A stretch of 64,000 nucleotides of DNA from Xanthomonas prunicola (GTDB lineage Bacteria > Pseudomonadota > Gammaproteobacteria > Xanthomonadales > Xanthomonadaceae): contig NZ_PHKV01000001.1 in assembly GCF_002846205.1 (NCBI RefSeq), forward strand, positions 806,001 through 870,000, read 5' to 3'. The translations under genes and the position numbers were made by a program. Within the stretch, counting starts at the first letter, position 1; every line of letters begins with the position of its first letter. This document shows positions 46,242 to 57,089 of this stretch, one piece after another. Below the pieces are notes generated by a model. It searched no databases. It worked only from the letters and a program-made list of their open reading frames with translations, and had not been told where the DNA came from.

Positions 46242-48206
46242 TTAGCGGGTTGCGCTAGCCACACGAAGCACCTTGGGCGTTACAAACACAAGAAGCTCTG
46301 CCTTTTCCTTGCTACGACCACGCTTTTTGAACAAATTCCCCAAGAACGGAATGTCACCCAGGAAAGGAACCTTTGCGACACTCTCACGATCGGTGAACTC
46401 GTAAACACCGCCGATAACGACCGTCTCACCATCTGCCACCAGAACGGCAGTATTGACTTCGCGGCGATTAATTTCCGGCACGGTACCGTACTGCGGCAGC
46501 GTAATAAATCGAGCCACCTCGTCTTTTTTGACGTTCATGTTGAGGAAAACACGATTATCATTGGTGATCGTTGGCGTAACTTTCAGTTCGAGCAAGACTT
46601 CTTTAAACTGAACATTAGCCTGTGAGCCACCACCTGCGCCAGAACCACTAATCGTGACGTAGCCAATTTCGCGACCTTGCTTGATCACGCCTTCGCGTTG
46701 ATTTGCAGTCACGATGCGAGGGTTGGAGACGACTTCACCGCGCCCTTCTTCCTGCATGGCAGAAAGCTCGATATCCAGATTGAAATTCGAGCCCAACAAG
46801 GTATAGGCCAGACCAGCGGCGCCACTGTTTGTAAAACCGCCAGCTCCAAGATCAATATTCAAACCTGACGGAAACAGAAATTGCGGGATGGTATTACTGG
46901 TTCCAGGCGAGGTTGCAGTCGCGGTACTCGCCAGTTCGTTGGCGCGCTGGGCCGATGTATTTTGGTAATTCACATTACTTTCCAGCGAACCGCTCAGGAT
47001 TCCGCGCCCGGTCGCGCCCGAGACACCGAACCGTGCACCCAAATCACGCGCAAATGTATCGGTCGCAATGACGATCCGGCTCTCAATCAACACCTGATCC
47101 ACGGGGCGATCGATATGTGAGATCAGTTCGCGCATCTGCGCGACCTTCTTCGGAATGTCGCTGATCATCAAGGTATTCGTGCGCTCGTCGGCAACCAAAC
47201 GGCCGCGCGGCGACAGGAAGCCATTGTCCTGCTGCCCGGCACCACCTTGTCCACCCTGACCACCACCACCACCACCACCACCGCCAATCCCCTTCGCCTC
47301 GGTCAGCGCCTTAAAAATCACTGCCGCATTGTGGTAATTGATCTGCACATAATCGGTGATCAAGTCCTCACGGTTCTCGATCGCGATGCGGGCGTCTTCC
47401 TTGTCCTGCTCGAACTTGGCCAGTTCCGGCTGCGGGGCGACCCACACCACGCCACCGTCGCGGCGCTTGTCCAGGCCCTTGGCGCGCAACACGATGTCCA
47501 GCGCCTGGTCCCACGGCACGTTCATCAGGCGCAATGTGACATTGCCCTGCACGGTGTCGGAGGCGACGATGTTGAGGTTGGACTCTTCGGCGATCAGCTG
47601 CAGTACGGTGCGCACCGGCACGTCCTGGAAGTTGAACGTCACCGGGCGGCCGCTGTAGCCGCGCGCGGCGATCTGCGCGGCAGCCTGCGTGACTGCTGCC
47701 GGGCTCACACCGCCAACCGCCGGCTGGCCCTTGCGCGGGGTGATTTCCACCACGTATTCGTTGCCGGTCTGGTAGGCCAGCGAATCGAAGGCGCCCTTGG
47801 TCGACAGCACCAGCTGCGAACCGGAACCCGACGGCTTCACTTCCACGCGCTGCACCGGCGTTGCAAAGTCGGTGACATTGAGCGGGCGTTGCAGCTCGGC
47901 AGGCAGCCTGGCGTTGCTGATGTCCACCAGCACGCTATCGCCCTGCGTCCGCAGATCCGGGCTCGCGCCCTGGCCGTCGAACTGCAGTATCAGGCGGCCA
48001 GTGCCGTCTTCGCCGCGTTTGAAATCGATTTTGGAGACCGCCAGGCTCGCCGGAGCGACCTTGGCCGGATCGTGCGCGGGCTGAGTCAGCGCCACCGCGG
48101 CGAATGCGCTGCCACTCGCCAGAGCCAGCGCGAATCCCAACGCGCAGGCCTGGAAGATCGCGTGGCGTCGTACCGGACGCAGCCGCTGGGCATTGGAAAA
48201 CGTCAT
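46242..48206 (-). CDS. pilQ: Type IV pilus secretin PilQ
   Basis: Outer-membrane secretin through which the type IV pilus passes; needed for twitching and used by several phages. 654 residues. The signal peptide ends SAFA-A (about residue 36). Then come an AMIN domain (about 55-160), the N0/STN domain (VTFNFQDVPVRTVLQLIAEESNLNIV; about 190-250), the N1 domain, a Gly/Gln-rich loop (GGGGGGGGGQGGQGGAGQ; about 308-325), and the secretin domain with VPFLGDIPFLGNLFKKR near the C-terminus. The start ATG 48206 has AGGGGA nine bases upstream. The 3' third of the gene is markedly lower in GC than the 5' part. Confidence 0.96.
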   Translation of the reverse strand: MTFSNAQRLRPVRRHAIFQACALGFALALASGSAFAAVALTQPAHDPAKVAPASLAVSKIDFKRGEDGTGRLILQFDGQGASPDLRTQGDSVLVDISNARLPAELQRPLNVTDFATPVQRVEVKPSGSGSQLVLSTKGAFDSLAYQTGNEYVVEITPRKGQPAVGGVSPAAVTQAAAQIAARGYSGRPVTFNFQDVPVRTVLQLIAEESNLNIVASDTVQGNVTLRLMNVPWDQALDIVLRAKGLDKRRDGGVVWVAPQPELAKFEQDKEDARIAIENREDLITDYVQINYHNAAVIFKALTEAKGIGGGGGGGGGQGGQGGAGQQDNGFLSPRGRLVADERTNTLMISDIPKKVAQMRELISHIDRPVDQVLIESRIVIATDTFARDLGARFGVSGATGRGILSGSLESNVNYQNTSAQRANELASTATATSPGTSNTIPQFLFPSGLNIDLGAGGFTNSGAAGLAYTLLGSNFNLDIELSAMQEEGRGEVVSNPRIVTANQREGVIKQGREIGYVTISGSGAGGGSQANVQFKEVLLELKVTPTITNDNRVFLNMNVKKDEVARFITLPQYGTVPEINRREVNTAVLVADGETVVIGGVYEFTDRESVAKVPFLGDIPFLGNLFKKRGRSKEKAELLVFVTPKVLRVASATR

Positions 48207-48225
48207 CGTGCTATCCCCTATCACT

Positions 48226-48759
48226 TTATTGATCATCCAATGCGAGTGCGGCCGGCCGTTCAAGCCATCCACCCGCACCGTCCGGCACAAGTTCAATCAG
48301 CTCGATGCGGTCTTCATAGACCCCGGTCACCCGGCCATCGCTCTGTCCCAGATACACACCCGGGCGCACCCGGTAGGTCACCTTGTCAGGTGCCATCACC
48401 AATGCGATCAGGCCCGACCCGCCGCCAATGGTCCCCACCATGTCGAGGGCGTCGAGCGGAAAGGCTTCCAACGGTTCCTTGCGCCGGTTCGGATCCGGAC
48501 GCGTGCCGTTGCCACCTTCCGCGCTGACCCAGGCATCGCTGAACGGGTCGCGCATCGCCTGCGCTGCATATTCGAATGTCTCGAACTGCTGCATCACCGG
48601 CAATGGTTCCAGTGGCGGCGCAGGACGCGCGCGCACCTCGGCAACCCAGGCTTCCAGATTCGGCGCGTCGCCCGGTGTGCTGGTCACACCGCGCGTGCAC
48701 GCCGGCAGTACTGCAATTAGCGCCACGCAGGACAGGATCTTGAGCAGTTTCATGGTCAT
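48226..48759 (-). CDS. pilP: Type IV pilus assembly lipoprotein PilP
   Basis: A 177-residue inner-membrane lipoprotein with lipobox LPAC (Cys21). It links the PilNO inner-membrane platform to the secretin PilQ. The HR domain begins near residue 65 (AAQAMRDPFSD) and includes DALDMVGTIGGGSGLIALVM and YLGQSDGRVTGV. Start ATG 48759 overlaps the pilO stop; ATG 48753, two codons later, is the alternative. 19 bases before pilQ. Confidence 0.93.
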   Translation of the reverse strand: MTMKLLKILSCVALIAVLPACTRGVTSTPGDAPNLEAWVAEVRARPAPPLEPLPVMQQFETFEYAAQAMRDPFSDAWVSAEGGNGTRPDPNRRKEPLEAFPLDALDMVGTIGGGSGLIALVMAPDKVTYRVRPGVYLGQSDGRVTGVYEDRIELIELVPDGAGGWLERPAALALDDQ

Positions 48760-49421
48760 TGGCCGCCCTTCTTCGCAGCATTAGCCGCAGCCTTCTCCTG
48801 CTCGGCCATTTCCTCATCGTCCAGATAACGATAGGTCTTGACCGTGCCGGACAGCTCCAGCGCGCCGCGCGGGCCGATACCGGCCTTGGGATCCTTGGGC
48901 TTGAGGTTGATGTCGTGCATGGTCAGGATCACCACGCGCGGCAGCGATGCCACGCCGCTGACGAAGGCACCGAACTGGTGGTAGCTGCCCACCATGCGCA
49001 GAGCGATCGGCTTTTCGGCGTAGAACTCCTTCGGCGATTCCGGACCAGGCTGGAACAGCTCGTTGGACAGGCCGCTGGACAACGCGGTCTGCGAGATGTC
49101 GATGATCAGATCCGGCATTTCGGTCTTGCTGGGCAGCTGACGCAGCATCTGCTGCAGCACCTGCTCCATCTGCGCGAGCTGCTGCTTGAGCGGCTCCAGA
49201 TTCACCGCGCGGCCCTGCTGGGTCTCGAACTCGGTGCGCAGCTGGGATTCGGTGCCTTCCAGGCCTTCGAGTTCATCGCGCTTGCTGCTGATCAACAGGA
49301 ACCAGGCCAGCACCATGATGAACAAGCCGACCACTACGCAGAACACGATACGTGCCTGCTGCGGCCAACCACCGATGTTGTTGAAATCCAGATCGCTGAG
49401 CTTGAATGATTTCTTACTCAT
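48756..49421 (-). CDS. pilO: Type IV pilus alignment protein PilO
   Basis: A 221-residue inner-membrane protein: short cytosolic start, one transmembrane helix (about 24-45), coiled coil (about 46-95; KRDELEGLEGTESQLRTEFE), ferredoxin-like periplasmic domain, and a charged Ala/Lys-rich tail. It pairs with PilN. Overlaps pilN (stop) and pilP (start) by 4 bases each. Confidence 0.93.
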   Translation of the reverse strand: MSKKSFKLSDLDFNNIGGWPQQARIVFCVVVGLFIMVLAWFLLISSKRDELEGLEGTESQLRTEFETQQGRAVNLEPLKQQLAQMEQVLQQMLRQLPSKTEMPDLIIDISQTALSSGLSNELFQPGPESPKEFYAEKPIALRMVGSYHQFGAFVSGVASLPRVVILTMHDINLKPKDPKAGIGPRGALELSGTVKTYRYLDDEEMAEQEKAAANAAKKGGQ

Positions 49422-50199
49422 GACGCCGCCCCCTCCTGCGGCCGATTGGCTGGCGCCGGTGCTGCCTGCGTCGGTGCAGGAGCAGCGGCCGGCGGCGTTG
49501 CGGGCGCGGGCGCCGCTGCCGGAGCAGCAGGCGTCGCACCGGCAGGCGCTGCACCCGGTGCTGCGGTGCCCGGCGCGGCCGGATCCACTGCGCCCGGCGC
49601 GATGCCGTTCTTGTCAGCCTCGTTCGGATTGGCCAGCTTGACCTTGAGTGTGAACACGTACGGCAGCGTCTTGGTGTCCATCGACGAGGCGGCAGGTTGC
49701 CCGGCCTTGTCCTGGCTCTTGGCCTCGATGATCGACAGGTCCGGATTGGTCATCCAGCCCGAGCTTTCCAGGTTGCGCATGTACGCACTGACGCGCGCGT
49801 TGGATTGCGAGCGACCTTCCAGCGTGAGGATGTCGCCATCCTGCTTGATGTTGGTCAGCGCCACGCCATCGGGAATGGTGCGCACCAGCGAATCGAACAG
49901 GTGCACCATCTGCGAGCGGTTGGCCTGCAGTTCCTCGATCACCTTCTTGCGGGCAAGCAGGCGGTCCTTCTTCTTATCGAGTTCCTTGATCTCTTCGTTC
50001 TGCGCCTTGACCTTGTCGATCTCGGCGGTCAGGAACGCATTGCGCTCGGTCTGGCCGCTGATCTGCGCGTCGTAATAGAACCAGATCAATGCAGACAACA
50101 GCACCCCGCCCAATGCAGCGAAGCCGAGCATCGAATAGAACTCACGCTCGCGCGCCTTCCGGCGCTCTGCGCGCCAGGGCAATAGATTGATTCTTGCCA

Positions 50200-50200
<1 letters not shown>
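49418..50200 (-). CDS. pilN: Type IV pilus assembly protein PilN, extended C-terminus
   Basis: A 260-residue bitopic protein. The N-terminal INLLPWR motif (residues 4-10) is the peptide that binds PilM; a transmembrane helix follows at about 24-45, a coiled coil (about 50-90) and a ferredoxin-like periplasmic domain. The last 70 residues are an Ala/Pro-rich tail (about 190-255) that is absent from typical PilN and was probably expanded by slippage. The start overlaps the pilM stop (TGATG). Confidence 0.93.
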
Positions 50201-51335
<1,135 letters not shown>

Positions 51336-51472
51336 GCCCTTCACGCGCTAGGCAATGACCCGGCGACGTGACCCCAGTGCTGTCTTCTGCGATCCCCAGA
51401 GTTCGGCCCCAGCCAAACTCGGCGTCATCTATACTCTGTGACCAAGAAATCTGCAATCGGAATCTCTCTTAC

Positions 51473-53902
51473 ATGCCCCGTATTCGCCGTTGGCTGGGCT
51501 GGGTCCTGGCCACGCTCGTTGTGCTCGCACTGCTCGGCGCTATTGCTGCCGGCGGCCTGTATTACGCCATTTCCTCGAAGTTGCCGGACGTGCAGTCGCT
51601 CAAGCAGGTCGAGCTGCAGGAGCCGATGTACGTCTATTCCAGCGACGGCCGCCTGATGGCCGTCTATGGCGAGACCCGGCGCTACCCCATCCAGATGAAG
51701 GACGTGCCGCTGCGCCTGAAGCAGGCCTTCCTGGCGACCGAGGATGCCCGCTTCTACGAGCACGGCGGCGTGGACTACAAGGGCATCGCCCGCGCGGTGT
51801 GGCTGCTGACCACCACCGATGCCAAGCGCGTGCCTGGTGGGTCGACCATCACCCAGCAGGTGGCGCGGCAGTTCTTCCTGAGTTCCGAATACAGCTACAC
51901 CCGCAAGCTTGCCGAGATCCTGCTGGCGCGCAAGATCGAGAGTGAGCTGAGCAAGGACGAGATCTTCGAGCTGTATCTGAACAAGAGCTTCTTCGGCAAT
52001 CGCGCCTACGGCGTCGGTGCCGCCGCCGAGTACTACTACGGCAAGAAGATGAGCGAATTGAGCCTGGACGAGATGGCTTCGCTGGCCGGCATCCCCAAGT
52101 TCCCATCCAGCGGCAACCCGATCAGCAACCCTGAGCGTGCGCAGGAACGTCGCGACTACTACGTCCTGCAGCGCATGGCCGACCTGGGCTTTGTCAGTCA
52201 GGCCGAAGCCGATGCCGCCAAGGCGGTGCCGATGCATGCCAAGCCGCACGAGCCGCCGGTGGAGGTGTACGCCCCTTACGTGGCCGAACTGGTGCGTCAG
52301 GAAATGATCGCCAAGTACGGTGGCGATGTACTCAACAAGGGCTATCACGTCACCACGACCATCGATTCGACCCTGCAGACCGGTTCGGATGTAGCGATCG
52401 CCGATGGCTTGCGCGTTTACGATCATCGCCATGGCTGGCACGGCGTAGAGCAGCACTTCGATGTGGCCGCCGATGCGGACGCGCCAGCACTGGCCAAGCA
52501 CCTCGCGGGTGCGTTCACCCAGGGCGGCCTGCGCGCGGTGATCGTGGCGCGCATCAATCCCGATGGCGGGGTCACGGTCGTGCAGAGCGACAAGACCGAA
52601 CTGACCCTGCCGGCTAGCGCCAGCAGCTGGGCCGGCAAAACGCCGGCCAAGCTGCTGACCCGTGGCGACCTCACCCGCATCCGCGCTGGCGAAAAAGAGG
52701 GCGAATGGATCATCGACCAGTTGCCGCGCGGGCAGGTCGCGCTGGTCTCGCTGGATGCCAATAGCGGTGCCCTGCGCGCACTGGTTGGCGGTTTCAGCTT
52801 TGCCGGCAACAAGTTCAATCGTGCCACCCAGGCACGCCGCCAGCCGGGCTCGAGCTTCAAGCCGTTCGTGTATGCGGCCGCATTCGAGAAGGGCTTCAAC
52901 CCTGCCTCGATCGTACTGGATGCGCCGGTGGTGTTCCGCGACCGCCGCGGCAAGACCTGGTCGCCGCAGAACGACGGCGGCGGTTTCCGTGGCCCGATGC
53001 GCTTGCGCGAAGCGCTGGTGCAATCGCGCAACCTGGTGTCGGTACGCCTTTTGGATGCGATCGGCGTCGATTTTGCACGCAAATACATCAGCCAATTCGG
53101 TTTCCAGGAAGCCGAGTTGCCGCCCAACCTGTCGATGTCGCTGGGCACCGCGTCGCTGACGCCGCTATCGGTGGCACGCGGCTACGCGGTGTTCGCCAAT
53201 GGTGGATCGCGCGTGGACACCTGGATCGTGGATGAGGTGAAAGACCGCGACGGCAACGTGGTGTTCAAGGAAGTGCCTGCGGTGGCCTGCCGCACCTGTG
53301 CGTTGCAGGGCGGCACGGCCGCGCCGGTGAGCCAGGTCGTGGACGGGTTCAACTTCGGCGCCCAGGCGCCAGCCACGCCGCCTGCGGCTCCGGCAACCGA
53401 GGCGGCGCCGACGCCGGCACAAACCGCACCGACGGCGATCGCCGAAACCAAGATCGCGCCACGCGCCATCGATGCGCGCACCGCTTACCAGCTGGTGTCG
53501 ATGATGCGCGACGTGGTTCAGCGCGGCACCGGCACCGCGGCCAAGGTACTGGGGCGCGAAGACGTGGGCGGCAAGACCGGCTCCACCAACGATCACCGCG
53601 ACGCCTGGTTCTCCGGCTTCGGCGGCCCCTACGTCACCACCGTGTGGGTGGGCCGCGACGACTTCCGCTCGCTCGGCTATCGCGAGTACGGCGGCAAAGC
53701 GGCGCTGCCGATCTGGATCGACTACATGCGCGTCGCACTCAAGGACAAGCCGATCGCCGCCAATGACCCGCCCGAGGGCATGACCCAGGCCACCATCAAT
53801 GGCGCGGTCGAATGGGTGAAGAACGAAGATCTGGACCGCCTGCAGGATTACGACTACGGCCTGCAGGAACAACAGGACGAGAAGGCGTTCGATATCTTCT
53901 GA
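51473..53902 (+). CDS. mrcA: Penicillin-binding protein 1A (bifunctional peptidoglycan synthase)
   Basis: An 809-residue class A PBP that polymerises glycan strands and cross-links peptides. N-terminal transmembrane helix (about 9-30). Glycosyltransferase domain with [12 protein letters not shown] (catalytic Glu) and [15 protein letters not shown]. Transpeptidase motifs: S460-S-F-K463 (nucleophile Ser460), S518-R-N520 and K701-T-G703. Between SxN and KTG there is an insertion with Cys606-R-T-Cys609 and a Pro/Ala/Thr-rich stretch of about 45 residues. Start ATG 51473 opens the transmembrane helix and is the likely start; no strong ribosome site. Divergent from pilM. Confidence 0.95.
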   Translation: MPRIRRWLGWVLATLVVLALLGAIAAGGLYYAISSKLPDVQSLKQVELQEPMYVYSSDGRLMAVYGETRRYPIQMKDVPLRLKQAFLATEDARFYEHGGVDYKGIARAVWLLTTTDAKRVPGGSTITQQVARQFFLSSEYSYTRKLAEILLARKIESELSKDEIFELYLNKSFFGNRAYGVGAAAEYYYGKKMSELSLDEMASLAGIPKFPSSGNPISNPERAQERRDYYVLQRMADLGFVSQAEADAAKAVPMHAKPHEPPVEVYAPYVAELVRQEMIAKYGGDVLNKGYHVTTTIDSTLQTGSDVAIADGLRVYDHRHGWHGVEQHFDVAADADAPALAKHLAGAFTQGGLRAVIVARINPDGGVTVVQSDKTELTLPASASSWAGKTPAKLLTRGDLTRIRAGEKEGEWIIDQLPRGQVALVSLDANSGALRALVGGFSFAGNKFNRATQARRQPGSSFKPFVYAAAFEKGFNPASIVLDAPVVFRDRRGKTWSPQNDGGGFRGPMRLREALVQSRNLVSVRLLDAIGVDFARKYISQFGFQEAELPPNLSMSLGTASLTPLSVARGYAVFANGGSRVDTWIVDEVKDRDGNVVFKEVPAVACRTCALQGGTAAPVSQVVDGFNFGAQAPATPPAAPATEAAPTPAQTAPTAIAETKIAPRAIDARTAYQLVSMMRDVVQRGTGTAAKVLGREDVGGKTGSTNDHRDAWFSGFGGPYVTTVWVGRDDFRSLGYREYGGKAALPIWIDYMRVALKDKPIAANDPPEGMTQATINGAVEWVKNEDLDRLQDYDYGLQEQQDEKAFDIF

Positions 53903-54240
53903 CGACACGGGTTCGGGAATCTGGAGTGGGGAATCGTGACAGCGCAGCTGTTCGGTTCCCCAATTTTTTGGGTTACCGATTGAAAAGGGGCTTGCCATTG
54001 CCAATGTTGTGGATGGCGGGCCGAACTGGAGAGCCGGCTGCATGTCTGCCGATATGGGGTGCAGCCGCCGCATTCCCGGCATTGGTCGTGCAGGCCCACT
54101 GCACGTCGCTAGCGCGCGCACCCTGGAGCATTGCCCGCTGACCGCTACGCGATCGCATCATTGCAATGGCATGACGCATTCGCCATGTCTTCATGCAGCT
54201 GTTGTAGAGTCCAGATCAGGTTCATTAGGGGAGCCCGGTC
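53903..54240 (+). other. Intergenic region with heptamer-type repeat run
   Basis: About 340 bases after mrcA. It opens with GTTCGGGAATCTGGAGTGGG and GGAATCG (53911-53937), one of the GGGAATC-type runs of the window, and has a short CCCAATTTTTTGGG inverted repeat at 53960-53973. No gene supported. Confidence 0.5.
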
Positions 54241-54891
54241 ATGCATCACGCACGCGCGCACGCCGATACACGAACCCGGGAACGTCGCCACCGTTTGGCG
54301 CACGAAGCCGCACGCTTGATGGCTGAAGGCGGCATCCGCGATTTCCATCAAGCCAAGCTCAAGGCCGCCAGCCGGCTCGGCATTCACGACGACGCCTCAC
54401 TGCCGCGCAATCGCGAGATCGAAGATGCGTTGCGCCAATACCAGCGCTTGTTCGCCGGACCGGCCCACGGCGCGCGCCTGCGCCAACGCCGCGAAGCCGC
54501 GCTGCGGGCGCTGGAGTTTCTCAGCGCCTTCCAGCCGCGACTGACCGGCTCGGTGCTGGACGGTACCGCCGATGCCAACGCGCCGGTGCACTTACAGCTG
54601 CACAGCGACGATGCCGATGCGGTGCAGCGGTTTCTGGAAGAACACCGCATTCCGGCCGAATCGCGTACACGCCGGTTGCGCCTGGATCGCGAGCGCAACG
54701 GCGAGTTTCCGGTGTGGCTGTTCAGCGCCGAGGATCTCACCTTCGATCTGACCGTGCTGCCCTACGACGCGTTGCGCCAGGCGCCGCTGTCGCAGCTGGA
54801 CGAGAAGCCGATGCCGCGCGCATCGGCGGCGCAGGTGCGACAGTTGCTGACCGACGACGACAGCCCGGACGGCTCGCCACTGCTGCGCTGA
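54241..54891 (+). CDS. Hypothetical cytosolic protein, degenerate nucleotidyltransferase-like
   Basis: A 216-residue Arg-rich protein without signal peptide or membrane helix. It is predicted to start at 54241 (a weak purine-rich GGGGAG lies 11 bases upstream). The N-terminal third is a charged helical region (ERRHRLAHEAARLMAEGG). The central segment RLTGSVLDGTADANAPVHLQLHSDD, followed by FLEEHRIPAE and WLFSAEDLTFDLTVLP, recalls the G-S-x-L / D-x-D layout of small nucleotidyltransferases, but the metal-binding aspartates are not clear. I do not assign a function. Lone gene. Confidence 0.7.
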   Translation: MHHARAHADTRTRERRHRLAHEAARLMAEGGIRDFHQAKLKAASRLGIHDDASLPRNREIEDALRQYQRLFAGPAHGARLRQRREAALRALEFLSAFQPRLTGSVLDGTADANAPVHLQLHSDDADAVQRFLEEHRIPAESRTRRLRLDRERNGEFPVWLFSAEDLTFDLTVLPYDALRQAPLSQLDEKPMPRASAAQVRQLLTDDDSPDGSPLLR

Positions 54892-55208
54892 GTGGCGATC
54901 ATTGCGGCGCCTCCAAAGATTGCTGGCCGGCGCCGCAATGCCTCTCCAGATCATTCGTTTGATCTGAGCGCAAGCGCGACGGCGCCATGCCTTCGCGCTG
55001 AGACAGCCGCGGCCGCATCGCGCTTACAGCGGGGCTAATGGAACCTAGCGAGCAGTCGTGAGGTGGGCGTGGACGGCGCACAGGCAACCGTAGTATCGAC
55101 CGGCACATGCCGATTCGAGCACCGGCCACGCCAGCCTGGCGGCTGCGCAACAGCTTTGTGGGCCGCTCTTCGCTTGCAGATCGCCTGTTCTCAGTCACCC
55201 CAAATGCA
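54892..55208 (+). other. Intergenic region, nothing recognised
   Basis: About 320 bases between the hypothetical gene and the gltA terminator. No promoter, repeat or gene could be supported. Confidence 0.4.
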
Positions 55209-55231
55209 AACGCCCCGCACTGCGGGGCGTT
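55209..55231 (-). terminator. Terminator of gltA
   Basis: Perfect 10-bp stem AACGCCCCGC / GCGGGGCGTT with a 3-base loop, 26 bases after the gltA stop; only a short T-run follows. Confidence 0.75.
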
Positions 55232-55256
55232 CGTTCAAGCATCTGCCAGCTGGCGC

Positions 55257-56546
55257 TTAGCGCTGTCCGGCGTCTTTGTAATCGCGCTTGTCGTAGCCGG
55301 TGTAGATCTGACGCGGACGGCCGATCTTCATTTCCGGGTCGACCTGCTGTTCCAGCCAATGCGACACCCAGCCTGCGGTGCGCGCGATGGCAAACATCAC
55401 GGTGAACATTTCCACCGGGATATTCAGCGCCTTGTAGATCAGGCCCGAATAGAAGTCGACGTTCGGGTACAGCTTACGCTGCACGAAGTAGTCGTCCTTC
55501 AACGCGGCTTCTTCCAGCTTCAGCGCAACTTCCAGCAACGGGTCGTTGACGCCCAGCTCGCCCAGCACCTTGTGGGTCATCTCGCGGATGATCTTGGCGC
55601 GCGGGTCGAAGTTCTTGTAGACGCGGTGACCGAAGCCCATCAGGCGGAACGAGGAGTTCTTGTCCTTGGCCTTGGCCACGGCCGACTCGACGTTGTCGGC
55701 GGTACCGATCTCTTCCAGCATCTTCAGTACGGCTTCGTTGGCGCCGCCATGTGCCGGGCCCCACAGCGCGGTGATACCGGCAGCGACCGACGCATACGGG
55801 TTGGCACCGGTCGAACCGACCAGACGCACGGTCGAGGTCGAGGCGTTCTGCTCGTGATCGGCGTGCAGGATGAACAGCAGATCCAGTGCCTTGGCGACAA
55901 CCGGGTTGATCTCCAGCGGCTCGCTCGGCACTTCGAACATCATGTGCAGGAAGCGATCGACGTAGTTCAGGTTGTTGCGCGGGTAGCGGATCGGCCAGCC
56001 GATCGAATAGCGGTACGCGGCAGCAGCCAGGGTCGGCACCTTGGCGATCAGACGGATGGCGGCCTGGCGGCGCTGTTCCGGATCGTTGAGGTCCAGGGTG
56101 TCGTGGTAGAACGCCGACAGCGAGGCGACCGAACCGGCCAGCATGGCCATCGGGTGCGCGTCGTGACGGAAACCACCGAGGAAGTTCTTCAGCGACTCGT
56201 GCATCATCGTGTGATGCGTCACTTCGTGGTCGAACTTCTTGAATTCGTCTGCGGTCGGCAGTTCGCCGTTCATCAGCAGGTACGAGACCTCGAGGAAGCT
56301 GGACTTTTCGGCCAATTGTTCGATCGGGTAGCCGCGATACAGCAACACGCCATTGTCGCCATCGATGTAGGTGATGGCCGACTTGCAGCTGGCGGTGGCG
56401 GTGAAGCCCGAGTCGTAAGTGAACAGACCGGTTTCTTTGGTCAGCTTTGAGATATCGACGCAATCATTGCCAAGCGTGGGCTTGAGAACCGGCAGAACGA
56501 CCGACTTGTCGCCGGCGTTGAGCGTGACCTGATCAAGATCGGACAC
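55257..56546 (-). CDS. gltA: Citrate synthase
   Basis: Condenses acetyl-CoA and oxaloacetate to citrate, entry step of the TCA cycle. 429 residues, typical of the hexameric, NADH-sensitive proteobacterial type. Catalytic motifs: [24 protein letters not shown] and [15 protein letters not shown]. The start is GTG 56546 ([10 protein letters not shown]), supported by AAGGAG ten bases upstream. Monocistronic with its own terminator. Confidence 0.97.
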   Translation of the reverse strand: MSDLDQVTLNAGDKSVVLPVLKPTLGNDCVDISKLTKETGLFTYDSGFTATASCKSAITYIDGDNGVLLYRGYPIEQLAEKSSFLEVSYLLMNGELPTADEFKKFDHEVTHHTMMHESLKNFLGGFRHDAHPMAMLAGSVASLSAFYHDTLDLNDPEQRRQAAIRLIAKVPTLAAAAYRYSIGWPIRYPRNNLNYVDRFLHMMFEVPSEPLEINPVVAKALDLLFILHADHEQNASTSTVRLVGSTGANPYASVAAGITALWGPAHGGANEAVLKMLEEIGTADNVESAVAKAKDKNSSFRLMGFGHRVYKNFDPRAKIIREMTHKVLGELGVNDPLLEVALKLEEAALKDDYFVQRKLYPNVDFYSGLIYKALNIPVEMFTVMFAIARTAGWVSHWLEQQVDPEMKIGRPRQIYTGYDKRDYKDAGQR

Positions 56547-56718
56547 TGTGTACGCTCCTTCAGTGGAAGGCGCCTGATCCCACATGGGCAGGCACGTGAT
56601 GGAAGTCCAAGGCATCGCCTCGGATCACACCATTATCGCACAGCAGCATTTTGGCCGTCGCTTGGACAGAAGTCGTAGATGTGTAACACAGGGGCCTATA
56701 GGTGAAGCATCTGGCGCC

Positions 56719-56752
56719 CAAAAAACAACGGCCGCGCAATGCGCGGCCGTTG
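56719..56752 (-). terminator. Terminator of rpmE2
   Basis: Perfect 12-bp stem CAACGGCCGCGC / GCGCGGCCGTTG, 3-base loop, followed on the minus strand by six T. Confidence 0.92.
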
Positions 56753-56775
56753 TCGGTACAGCCCGTCCTGCGAGT

Positions 56776-57018
56776 TCAGCGCGCGTAGCGCTTCTGGAAC
56801 TTGTCGATACGGCCGCCGGTGTCGATCACCTTGTGCTTGCCGGTGTAGTGCGGGTGCGAGGCGGATGAGATTTCCACCTTGATGACCGGATACTCCTGGC
56901 CATCTTCCCACTTCACGGTCTCTTTCGAGCTCATCGTGGAACGGGTCAGGATCTTGAAATCGGACGTCACGTCGTGAAAGACGACGTCTTTGTAGTTGGG
57001 ATGCACGTTATCTTTCAT
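56776..57018 (-). CDS. rpmE2: 50S ribosomal protein L31 type B
   Basis: An 80-residue ribosomal protein ([20 protein letters not shown] ... [11 protein letters not shown]). It lacks the CxxC zinc-binding cysteines, so it is the zinc-independent C-minus paralogue, which in many proteobacteria replaces the zinc form under zinc limitation. The short leader carries a good promoter (57053-57082). I do not see a Zur box. Confidence 0.95.
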   Translation of the reverse strand: MKDNVHPNYKDVVFHDVTSDFKILTRSTMSSKETVKWEDGQEYPVIKVEISSASHPHYTGKHKVIDTGGRIDKFQKRYAR

Positions 57019-57052
57019 GGACTTGGCGCCGAGCTGCCTGGATAAGCCGGGT

Positions 57053-57082
57053 ATTATAGCTCCGCCAGGACAGCCGGCGCAA
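57053..57082 (-). promoter_or_regulatory. Promoter of rpmE2
   Basis: Minus-strand TTGCGC, 18-base spacer, perfect TATAAT; the -10 ends 35 bases upstream of the start codon, so the leader is short. Confidence 0.7.
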
Positions 57083-57089
57083 GATCGCC

